In this document: positions 1-5,146 of the stretch, in pieces
How the letters are laid out: the number at the start of each line of letters is the position of its first letter
Position numbering within the stretch: position 1 is the first letter of the stretch
NCBI GenBank assembly: GCA_009924535.1
Contig: RFRI01000066.1
Span: forward strand, 1 to 7,096
Direction: 5' to 3'
Length of the DNA: 7,096 nucleotides
Source of the DNA: Verrucomicrobiota bacterium
GTDB lineage: Bacteria > Verrucomicrobiota > Verrucomicrobiia > Opitutales > UBA953
The notes under the pieces: model-generated
What the model saw: only the letters and a program-made list of their open reading frames with translations
Told to the model about the DNA's origin: nothing
Databases searched by the model: none
Program-made: the position numbers and the translations under genes

Positions 1-749
1 TTGAAGAAATACCGGTCGAGCGACTCCAGGCCCCACTTGAGGTCGCGGGAGGCGAGGGCCTCGATGGGCTCGAAGAAGTCGCCTTCGCCGAAGGTCGGCA
101 CGATCAGATGGACGTCGGCCTCCTTGACGGTGCCGCCGGGGCCGACGTACGTCGCGAGCTTCTCGCACTCGCCGAGCACGAGGCGCGTCGACTGGCCGAC
201 GCGTCCGACGATGACCTCGGGCACGCCGCGCTCGACCTTCACGCCGAGCGCCTTGAAGCGCTCCACGGCCAGCGCCACCTGGCTGTCGGCCTGCGCGTCG
301 CCCTTGTCGAACGGGCTCTTGGACGGAGCGGCGTGCAGGATGAATTCGGTGGCGTCGGCCTTGAGGTTCGCGAGGTCCTTGCGGCGGCCGTCATAAGGCG
401 TCGCCGAGATGACGATCGAGACCGCGGGGTCGGACTCCACGACGACCTTGAGCATGGCGGCAAGGCTCTCCTTCACTTCCTCCGACTTCGCCTGGACGGA
501 ATCGGAAACGAGGTTGAAGTTGCGCAGCCAGATGACGCGCTTGCTGCCGAACATCGAAAGGGTCTTCACCGATTCGGTGAACTGGACTTCGAGCCCGCGG
601 GCGTCGTCGACGCGCACGATCTGTCCCGAGATGACCTCGGCTTCGGCATCGGCGCCGGCGGCCTTCTTGGCCTTCTCAAAACAGGCGCGGCCGTCCTGAT
701 CGACGAGGTATTCGTCCTTACCTGCGATGATGGCGAGATAGCCGGGCAC
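1..749 (-). CDS. holA: DNA polymerase III subunit delta (HolA), C-terminus cut by window edge
   Basis: The minus frame from 749 is open to the window edge and gives 249 residues, beginning MPGYLAIIAGKDEYLVDQDG and ending ...SLDRYFF. HolA is the delta subunit of the clamp-loader complex, which opens the beta sliding clamp during replication. Support comes from the order of family landmarks: an N-terminal strand leading into GKDEYLV, the FGSKRVIWLRNFN strand-turn segment, a hydrophobic VSIVISATP strand followed by a K-rich helix, and the collar-side segment with FFEPIEALASRDLKWGLESLD. HolA is usually about 330-350 residues, so roughly 80-100 residues of the C-terminal collar domain lie outside. 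I chose GTG at 747-749 because GGAAG lies 9 bases upstream. An in-frame ATG at 792-794 would add 15 residues (MTKDCHEG...), but that stretch has untypical codons and abuts a hairpin. The family call is from recognition of the pattern, not from an alignment. Confidence 0.82.
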   Translation of the reverse strand, partial: MPGYLAIIAGKDEYLVDQDGRACFEKAKKAAGADAEAEVISGQIVRVDDARGLEVQFTESVKTLSMFGSKRVIWLRNFNLVSDSVQAKSEEVKESLAAMLKVVVESDPAVSIVISATPYDGRRKDLANLKADATEFILHAAPSKSPFDKGDAQADSQVALAVERFKALGVKVERGVPEVIVGRVGQSTRLVLGECEKLATYVGPGGTVKEADVHLIVPTFGEGDFFEPIEALASRDLKWGLESLDRYFF

Positions 750-794
750 GCGCCTAATCTTCCGCCCCGCCCCTTCGTGGCAATCCTTTGTCAT

Positions 795-820
795 TCGCAG
801 GCCGCAAGACAGGCCTGCGA
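795..820. other. Strong hairpin (9-bp perfect stem) upstream of holA
   Basis: TCGCAGGCC (795-803) and GGCCTGCGA (812-820) are perfect reverse complements around an 8-base loop. Neither side has a T-run, so it is not a textbook intrinsic terminator. It lies 46 bases upstream of the chosen holA GTG and directly abuts the alternative ATG at 792-794. It could end transcription coming from cinA, be a leader structure, or be a repeat remnant. Confidence 0.5.
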
Positions 821-826
821 GGTGTC

Positions 827-854
827 AGCGGTTGGCGGTAAGCGGATGGCGGCT
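827..854 (+). repeat. Degenerate 7-bp tandem repeat, 4 copies
   Basis: Read on the plus strand in sevens: AGCGGTT, GGCGGTA, AGCGGAT, GGCGGCT. The consensus is RGCGGNN with the first base strictly alternating A/G, so the effective period may be 14. The same unit occurs on the opposite strand at 1037-1057. Confidence 0.7.
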
Positions 855-920
855 GGCCTGAAGACATCGGATCCCTGGTCTCGGCCAACAAGAACCAGGA
901 TAGACCCCGGGTCAGGGAAT

Positions 921-1032
921 CCATCTGCCATCCGTCATCTGTCATCGATTCAGCCATCTTACCTAGCCCAAATCTCAATTCAGACCTCCATTCAGTCCTC
1001 AACGCAGACCTCAACTCAGTCCTCCCAATACA
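921..1032 (-). repeat. Degenerate 12-bp tandem repeat array downstream of cinA
   Basis: The clearest part is 973-1032, in register every 12 bases on the plus strand: TCTCAATTCAGA, CCTCCATTCAGT, CCTCAACGCAGA, CCTCAACTCAGT, CCTCCCAATACA. On the minus strand the unit reads ACTGARTTGAGG. A second part, 921-956, carries TGGCTGAATCGA (minus strand, 945-956), identical to a unit of the array after uvrC (3916-3927). The array sits 54-165 bases downstream of the cinA stop. On the cinA coding strand it has the same polarity as the arrays after uvrC and after the glycosyltransferase gene. Confidence 0.65.
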
Positions 1033-1036
1033 TCTC

Positions 1037-1057
1037 AACCGCCTTCCGCTAACCGCC
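1037..1057 (-). repeat. Degenerate 7-bp tandem repeat, 3 copies
   Basis: On the minus strand in sevens: GGCGGTT, AGCGGAA, GGCGGTT. It has the same consensus and the same G/A alternation as the plus-strand array at 827-854, in inverted orientation. Confidence 0.65.
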
Positions 1058-1068
1058 AATACCCTCGG

Positions 1069-1082
1069 CGGCCGGCAGGCCG
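1069..1082 (-). terminator. Possible weak terminator hairpin after cinA
   Basis: CGGCC (1069-1073) and GGCCG (1078-1082) form a 5-bp GC stem with a 4-base loop, starting 3 bases past the cinA stop codon. There is no following T-run on the minus strand, so termination here is only a suggestion. Confidence 0.25.
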
Positions 1083-1085
1083 TCC

Positions 1086-2366
1086 TCACGCCCCGTGGAT
1101 GAGGTCTTCGATGCGGTGCTTGTTCAACTGGCGGCGCATGAAGTCCAAGGCGGTGTTCACGGCGCGCTGCTTGACCTGACGACGGTCGCCGGGAAGGGAG
1201 TAGCGGCGGGACCAGACCCCGGTAGGCGAAGCGTAACCAAAGTAGACGGTGCCGACGGGGTCGGCGTCAGTGCCGCCACCAGGACCGGCATAACCGGTCA
1301 CGGAGATGGCGTAGTCGGAACCGAACTTCTCGATGGCGCCGGTGGCCATGGCCGCCGCGCACTCGGCCGAGACGGCGCCGTGCTGGGCGATGAGGCATTC
1401 AGGGATGCCGAGCAGGTTCACCTTGGCGTCGTTGGCGTAGCAGACGGCCGAACCGGCGAAGACCTTGGAGGAACCCGGGACATCGGTGAAAGAGTTGGCC
1501 AGCAGGCCGCCGGTGCAGGACTCGGCGAGGGCCACGGTCTTCTCGAGGCTGCGGAGCTGCTCGACGACGAGCGAGGCGAGGCAGGCGTGGCCGGTACAGA
1601 CGAAATCGTGGCCGACGGCATCGCGGACCTGGCGGGCGACCTCGCAAAGTTCCTCGGCGGTGAAACCGCTTCCGGCGGAAGAGATGCGCGCGTCGACGAC
1701 GCCGGTGTGCGTACCGAACGAAAGCACCATGCCCGGCTTGAGCAGAGGACGAACGATATTCTCCAACGGAACGGCGCCGATGCCGAAGGTGCGCACCTGG
1801 ACGTAGGCTTCGCCCTGACAGGCGCAACCGACGTCACGCAGACGCGGGACGACTTCTTCGTCGAACATCGGACGGAGCTCGAGCGTCGGACCGGGCAACA
1901 TCACGAGGGCCTTGCCGTCGCGATGGTAGAAGACTCCGGGGGCGGTGCCTCGCGGATTGGGCAAGGCCTCGGAACCAACAGGGACGAAGCACTGGCTGAG
2001 GTCCGCTTCGGAAAGTTTGCGTCCGATCAGCTTGAAGCGCTCACGCAAAGCCTGCTCGGCGGCAGGCACATGCTCGAGCTTCAACCCGAGGGCGGCGGCG
2101 ACAGCGGCGCGGGTATGGTCGTCGGAGGTAGGACCGATGCCGCCGGTGGTGACGATAAGATCATACGCACCCCAGGCCTCACCCACCGCTCGGGCGATTT
2201 CGGCGGCGTTGTCGCGCACCACGATCGAACGGGTGATAGGCAGACCGCGGCGGGCAAGATGCTCGCCCAGCCATAAGAGATGGCCGTTCTCCCGGATACC
2301 GTCCAGCAGCTCATCACCCACGTTGATGACGAGGACCTGACGGGGTTGGCTGTTACAGGAAAGCAT
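1086..2366 (-). CDS. cinA: CinA: molybdopterin-binding-like domain plus NMN amidohydrolase domain
   Basis: A complete 426-residue protein, the usual length for two-domain CinA. The N-terminal half (about 8-175) is a MoCF-biosynthesis-like fold: VGDELLDG (16-23), TTGGIGPTSDDHT (73-85), PNPRGTAPG (136-144) and LPGPTLELRPMFDE (157-170). In characterised CinA proteins this domain hydrolyses ADP-ribose-type pyrophosphates. The C-terminal domain (about 265-415) carries AESCTGG (281-287), TDVPGSSKVFAGS (294-306), GAVS (330-333) and VTGYAGPGGGTDADPVGTVYFG (356-377). This is the nicotinamide mononucleotide deamidase (PncC-type) domain, which recycles NMN to NaMN for NAD synthesis. The 'competence/damage-inducible' name is historical and no competence gene is nearby. 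The first motif reads NVGDELL where most members have TGDELL. The ATG at 2364-2366 is the only good start ahead of the first strand and has no clear ribosome binding site. The gene is divergent from uvrC across 46 bp. Confidence 0.93.
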   Translation of the reverse strand: MLSCNSQPRQVLVINVGDELLDGIRENGHLLWLGEHLARRGLPITRSIVVRDNAAEIARAVGEAWGAYDLIVTTGGIGPTSDDHTRAAVAAALGLKLEHVPAAEQALRERFKLIGRKLSEADLSQCFVPVGSEALPNPRGTAPGVFYHRDGKALVMLPGPTLELRPMFDEEVVPRLRDVGCACQGEAYVQVRTFGIGAVPLENIVRPLLKPGMVLSFGTHTGVVDARISSAGSGFTAEELCEVARQVRDAVGHDFVCTGHACLASLVVEQLRSLEKTVALAESCTGGLLANSFTDVPGSSKVFAGSAVCYANDAKVNLLGIPECLIAQHGAVSAECAAAMATGAIEKFGSDYAISVTGYAGPGGGTDADPVGTVYFGYASPTGVWSRRYSLPGDRRQVKQRAVNTALDFMRRQLNKHRIEDLIHGA

Positions 2367-2412
2367 TTGCGGAAACGGGGGGTCTGAGCAGGATTAACTA
2401 ACTAGGCCCAAA
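2367..2412. promoter_or_regulatory. Divergent cinA/uvrC intergenic region
   Basis: Only 46 bases separate the two start codons, so the two promoters must overlap here or lie within the genes. The only A/T-rich core is ATTAACTAACTA (2393-2404), which could supply a -10-like element on either strand (TTAACT plus, TTAGTTAAT minus). I see no convincing -35 box, no Shine-Dalgarno for either gene, and no CTGT-N8-ACAG SOS box. An in-frame stop (TAA, 2395-2397) limits any upstream extension of uvrC. Confidence 0.35.
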
Positions 2413-3882
2413 ATGCAAACCGACCGGGAAGAACTTTCGCCCAAGGCCAAGGCCCGGCGTGCCCCCCACACCCCAGGCGTCTACCTGATGAAGGACGCCG
2501 CGGGGCTGGTCGTCTATGTAGGCAAGGCCAAGGACTTAAAGAAGCGCCTAGCCTCCTATTTCGTGCCCCGCCAGCGCATGACCCCCAAAGTGGCCGCGAT
2601 GATGGACACGGTGGCCGATATGGAATGGCACGAGGTCCGGTCCGAGACCGAGGCCCTCCTTCTAGAAGGGAAGCTGATCAAACGCTGGCGCCCCCGCTGG
2701 AATATCCTCTTCCGCGACGACAAGCAGTTCCCCCAGGTCCGGGTCGACCTCGCCGATGCCCTCCCGAAGTTCCGCATCGTTCGCGCCCGCACGACCGACG
2801 CCTGCCGCTACTTCGGCCCCTTCCCCCACCAGCAGGCTGTCCGCCGCACGCTCAACGAGATGCGCAAGAAGTTCGGCATCCTCCTCGCCGACAGTACGCC
2901 GACCGCTTTGCCCGACGGCACGTGGAAACTCTACGACGACGCGCGCTCGGAGATCCAGAAGCATGCCAACGTGGTCACGGCCGAGGAATACGCCGCGCGC
3001 GTGACCGAGGCCTGCGCCTTCCTCGAAGGCAAGGTCGAGAGCTGGGGCGAACAAGTCGAAGCCGACATGCGTAAGGCCGCCGAGGCCCGTGACTACGAAA
3101 AAGCCGCGAGCCTGCGCGACCTGCTCGATGCCTTGAAGCGCACGACGGAGAAGTCCCGTCGATTCCTCCGCGAGAACCCCCTACCCCGTCGCGACGAAGC
3201 CGGCGCGCTGACCTCGCTCGCCGCCGCGCTCGGCCTCGAACGTCCGCCGGCCACGGCGGAGTGCTTCGATATCTCGCACATCTCCGGCACGCTCGCCGTG
3301 GCGTCGATGGTCCGCTTCGTCGACGGCCAGGCCGACAAGTCCGGCTACCGTCGCTTCAATATCAAGTCCTTCGAAGGCAACGATGACTTCCGCTCGATGC
3401 AGGAAGTGGTCGGCCGTCGCTACACCCGCCTGCACGAGGAACACCGCGCCTTCCCCGAGCTCGTCATCATCGACGGCGGCCTCGGCCAAGTCCACGCGGC
3501 CCTCGCGGCCTTCAAGGAACACGACCTCGCCCCACCCCCGCTCATCGGCCTCGCCAAGCGGGAGGAGACGATCGTCTTCCCGGACGGTCGCGAACTGAAG
3601 CTGCCGCGTCATGATGTCGGCCTCGCGCTGCTCATGCGTATCCGCGACGAAGCCCACCGCTTCGCCAACGACTTCAACGCCGAGCTCCGCAGCCGCAAGC
3701 TGCGCGAATCGCTGCTCGACGAGATGCCGGGGCTCGGACCCAAGCGCAAGGACGCCCTGCTCGAACATTTCGGGAGCATCCAGAAGCTGCGCAAGGCCAC
3801 CGCCGCGGAGATCGCGGAAGTCGCCGGACTGAGCGACAAGCTCGCCGGCGAAGTGAAGGCTTACTTGGAAGCGAGAGGGTGA
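2413..3882 (+). CDS. uvrC: Short-form UvrC, excinuclease ABC subunit C
   Basis: UvrC makes the two incisions flanking a DNA lesion in nucleotide excision repair with UvrA and UvrB. The order is canonical. A GIY-YIG nuclease domain (about 18-100) has GVY (22-24), VYVGKAKDLKKRL (34-46) and ETEALLLEGKLIK (78-90). A UVR/UvrB-binding helix pair lies at about 213-242. An RNase H-like nuclease core follows with ECFDIS (283-288, Asp286), GNDDF (322-326), VIIDGG (351-356, Asp354) and RDEAHRF (411-417, His415). Tandem helix-hairpin-helix motifs fill about 433-487 (PGLGPKRKDALLEHFGS). At 489 residues it is about 120 shorter than E. coli UvrC (610). Only about 42 residues separate the UVR motif from ECFDIS, against about 155 in E. 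coli. The segment that normally holds the PCL...RCxAPC cysteines is replaced by KLYDDARSEIQKHANVV (172-188), with no cysteine. Both sets of nuclease residues are intact, so it is probably active rather than decayed. Confidence 0.95.
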   Translation: MQTDREELSPKAKARRAPHTPGVYLMKDAAGLVVYVGKAKDLKKRLASYFVPRQRMTPKVAAMMDTVADMEWHEVRSETEALLLEGKLIKRWRPRWNILFRDDKQFPQVRVDLADALPKFRIVRARTTDACRYFGPFPHQQAVRRTLNEMRKKFGILLADSTPTALPDGTWKLYDDARSEIQKHANVVTAEEYAARVTEACAFLEGKVESWGEQVEADMRKAAEARDYEKAASLRDLLDALKRTTEKSRRFLRENPLPRRDEAGALTSLAAALGLERPPATAECFDISHISGTLAVASMVRFVDGQADKSGYRRFNIKSFEGNDDFRSMQEVVGRRYTRLHEEHRAFPELVIIDGGLGQVHAALAAFKEHDLAPPPLIGLAKREETIVFPDGRELKLPRHDVGLALLMRIRDEAHRFANDFNAELRSRKLRESLLDEMPGLGPKRKDALLEHFGSIQKLRKATAAEIAEVAGLSDKLAGEVKAYLEARG

Positions 3883-3889
3883 GCAGAGA

Positions 3890-4047
3890 GATGACTGAGT
3901 CGAGTTCAGCATCGATGGCTGAATCGAGGACAGAATAATTCAGGTGAGCAGCCGGAATTCTTAAGGCTAGCGCGAGGGGGTTCCCTCACCTCGGTCACCT
4001 AAAAGACTGCCTCATCCGTCATCGATGCAGCCATCGACTCAGTCATC
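3890..4047. terminator. Large inverted repeat between convergent genes, possible bidirectional terminator
   Basis: GATGACTGAGTCGA (3890-3903) is the perfect 14-bp reverse complement of 4034-4047. Inside it, TGGCTGAATCGA (3916-3927) pairs with 4022-4033 at 11 of 12 positions, leaving one 12-bp unit bulged. Further in, AGGTGAG (3942-3948) pairs with CTCACCT (3985-3991), and GAGGG-GGTT-CCCTC (3974-3987) is an alternative small hairpin. The placement between uvrC (plus) and the glycosyltransferase gene (minus) would suit transcript ends from both sides. There is no long T-run, so a terminator role is inferred from structure and position only. Confidence 0.4.
3892..3939 (+). repeat. Degenerate 12-bp repeat array after uvrC, 4 copies
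   Basis: In register on the plus strand: TGACTGAGTCGA, GTTCAGCATCGA, TGGCTGAATCGA, GGACAGAATAAT. It begins 9 bases after the uvrC stop codon and lies on the uvrC coding strand. TCGA recurs every 12 bases in the first three copies. The units match those in the arrays at 921-1032 and 4010-4057, in a different order. Confidence 0.7.
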
Positions 4048-4057
4048 GATTCTGTCC
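4010..4057 (-). repeat. Degenerate 12-bp repeat array at the end of the glycosyltransferase gene, 4 copies
   Basis: On the minus strand, from 4057 downward: GGACAGAATCGA, TGACTGAGTCGA, TGGCTGCATCGA, TGACGGATGAGG. The stop codon of the glycosyltransferase gene (TGA, 4045-4043) is the first three bases of the second unit, so the array begins within the coding sequence and runs on past it. Polarity relative to the gene is the same as for the arrays after uvrC and cinA. Confidence 0.7.
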
Positions 4058-5146
4058 TCTGAGTTGGATTGCCATCTCGCGTTCCACGAGGTCCGCCACG
4101 CGGTCGGCGCCGCCGGCGTCGCCGAGTCCGTCGACCGAGGCTTTCCATTTCTTCCAGAGAGCCCAGTCGCCGGTGAAGGCTTCGGAGATGATCGCGCGCG
4201 CCGAGGCGGGCGTCAGACCATAGGCGCCAGCGTGATGCTCGGCGATGAGGCGACCGTTGCCGGCTTCCTGACCGGGGATGACCTGGGTGATGATCATCGG
4301 CACGCCCGCCGCGACGCACTCGTGCGTGGTGGCGCCGCCGGCCTTGCTGACGACGAGGTGGCTCGAAAGCATGAGCGACGGGATGCGATCGGTCCAACCG
4401 AGCACCTCGGCGCGGCCTTCGACGGCACGCTCGACGGCTTCCTTGAAGGAGGCATCTTTACCTACGGTGATCGTGAGCTCGAGTCCGAGCGTGGAAAGAG
4501 CCGTGGCGAGCTCGACGGCGTCGCGCTTGCCGGGATTAAGCATCAGGAGCACGCGGGGGCGTTCGCCAGCCTTGGCGGAAGAACGCGGGGCGAGACGGGA
4601 AGAGACCGGGAAACCATACGGCAGGACCTTCGCGGCGGGTACGCCTTGGCGGATCATGACGTCGGCCGTGGCCTGGTTCGGGGTGACGTACCAATCGGAG
4701 TGGGCGCGGTGCCAGGCGCGATTCACCGAAATGGAATCCGTGACGACGGTGATGAGACGCGGGCGCGCGGGGTCGTCGCGATGCCAGCGACGGGCCATCA
4801 TGTAATTGTAGAGCGGATAGGCGGAGACGACGACCGGCGGCTTGGCCGCATCGAGCATCGCGTTGAGCGTCTTCTCCACGGGACGGACGAAGGGCAGCGA
4901 GGCGCGCACGAGCGGCAGGCGATCAAGCGCGGTATACATGCAGCCCCAGAGGCGCGGATACTTGTTCGCGACGCCGATATAGCTGTCGCGCTGGCTCTTG
5001 GCCTTCTCGGCGCCATAGGCCTCGAGGAAGAGGTCGTGCAGCTCGCCGGTCAGGCCCGGCTTGCGGCCGAGGGCCTCGATGATGGAGCGGGCGGCGGCGT
5101 TATGCCCTTCGCCGAAACCGGCCGTCAGGACGGGGATGACGCTCAT
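4043..5146 (-). CDS. GT28 / MGDG-synthase-like glycosyltransferase (glycolipid synthesis)
   Basis: A 367-residue protein starting MSVIPVLTAGFGEGHNAAAR. The family (monogalactosyl- or processive diacylglycerol glycosyltransferases, related to MurG) transfers a sugar from a nucleotide-sugar donor to a lipid acceptor at the inner face of the membrane. Landmarks in order: GFGEGHNAAA (10-19, the GxGH-type acceptor loop), VVSAYPLYN (106-114), VVTDSISVNRAWH (134-146), YGFPVSSR (177-184), LGWTDRIPSLM (249-259), VSKAGGATTHECVAAGVPMI (266-285) and PGQEAGNGRLI (291-301), the last two forming the donor-binding domain. The ATG at 5144-5146 shares one base with the stop of the upstream phosphoesterase gene (TGATG), which argues for translational coupling. 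The frame stays open upstream to 5320, but that part is arginine-rich shadow of the upstream gene. The last residues (RGQNR) are encoded by a 12-bp repeat unit. The exact sugar and acceptor cannot be read from sequence. Confidence 0.85.
   Translation of the reverse strand: MSVIPVLTAGFGEGHNAAARSIIEALGRKPGLTGELHDLFLEAYGAEKAKSQRDSYIGVANKYPRLWGCMYTALDRLPLVRASLPFVRPVEKTLNAMLDAAKPPVVVSAYPLYNYMMARRWHRDDPARPRLITVVTDSISVNRAWHRAHSDWYVTPNQATADVMIRQGVPAAKVLPYGFPVSSRLAPRSSAKAGERPRVLLMLNPGKRDAVELATALSTLGLELTITVGKDASFKEAVERAVEGRAEVLGWTDRIPSLMLSSHLVVSKAGGATTHECVAAGVPMIITQVIPGQEAGNGRLIAEHHAGAYGLTPASARAIISEAFTGDWALWKKWKASVDGLGDAGGADRVADLVEREMAIQLRGQNR

Larger units (their letters stand above)
832..1059. repeat. 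21-bp near-perfect inverted repeat bracketing the 12-bp array
   Basis: Bases 832-852 match the reverse complement of 1039-1059 at 19 of 21 positions; the two mismatches are both A/T swaps (TTGGCGGT-W-AGCGGA-W-GGCGG). The arms are made of the 7-bp repeats and enclose 186 bases, including the 12-bp array. The pair could fold as a long-range stem or be the ends of a small non-autonomous element. I found no target-site duplication outside the arms. Confidence 0.6.
750..1085. other. Repeat-rich spacer between cinA and holA, no gene
   Basis: This 336-base spacer separates two minus-strand genes. From left to right it holds a 9-bp-stem hairpin (795-820), a 7-bp repeat array (827-854), a short inverted repeat (CCTGGT 874-879 with ACCAGG 894-899), a palindromic GACCCCGGGTC (903-913), a degenerate 12-bp array (about 921-1032), a second 7-bp array in the opposite orientation (1037-1057), and a small GC hairpin just after the cinA stop. 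Open frames crossing it consist of repeat translation such as SIQTSIQSSTQTSTQ and have no convincing start, so I call none. Confidence 0.75.

Noticed and set aside
108..1052. 314-residue plus-strand open frame over the holA region
   Set aside because: It is antisense to a recognisable HolA frame, its composition is Asp/Arg/His/Leu-rich shadow sequence, and its tail is translated 12-bp repeat (SIQTSIQSSTQTSTQ).
827..1057. CRISPR array
   Set aside because: The units are 7 and 12 bp, degenerate and directly abutting, with no spacers and no cas gene nearby.
754..1089. 111-residue minus-strand open frame in the cinA-holA spacer
   Set aside because: Arg-rich and largely repeat-derived, it overlaps the cinA stop and has no family resemblance or start signal.
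1095..2276. 393-residue plus-strand open frame opposite cinA
   Set aside because: A low-complexity Gly/Asp/Arg-rich shadow of the well-supported cinA frame; long antisense frames are expected at this G/C bias.
2350..2358. CTGTTACAG palindrome near the cinA start as an SOS box
   Set aside because: The half sites are separated by one base instead of the eight of the LexA box, and the palindrome lies within cinA codons 3-6.
3181..3912. 243-residue minus-strand open frame opposite uvrC
   Set aside because: Antisense to the conserved RNase H-like and helix-hairpin-helix parts of uvrC, with shadow composition.
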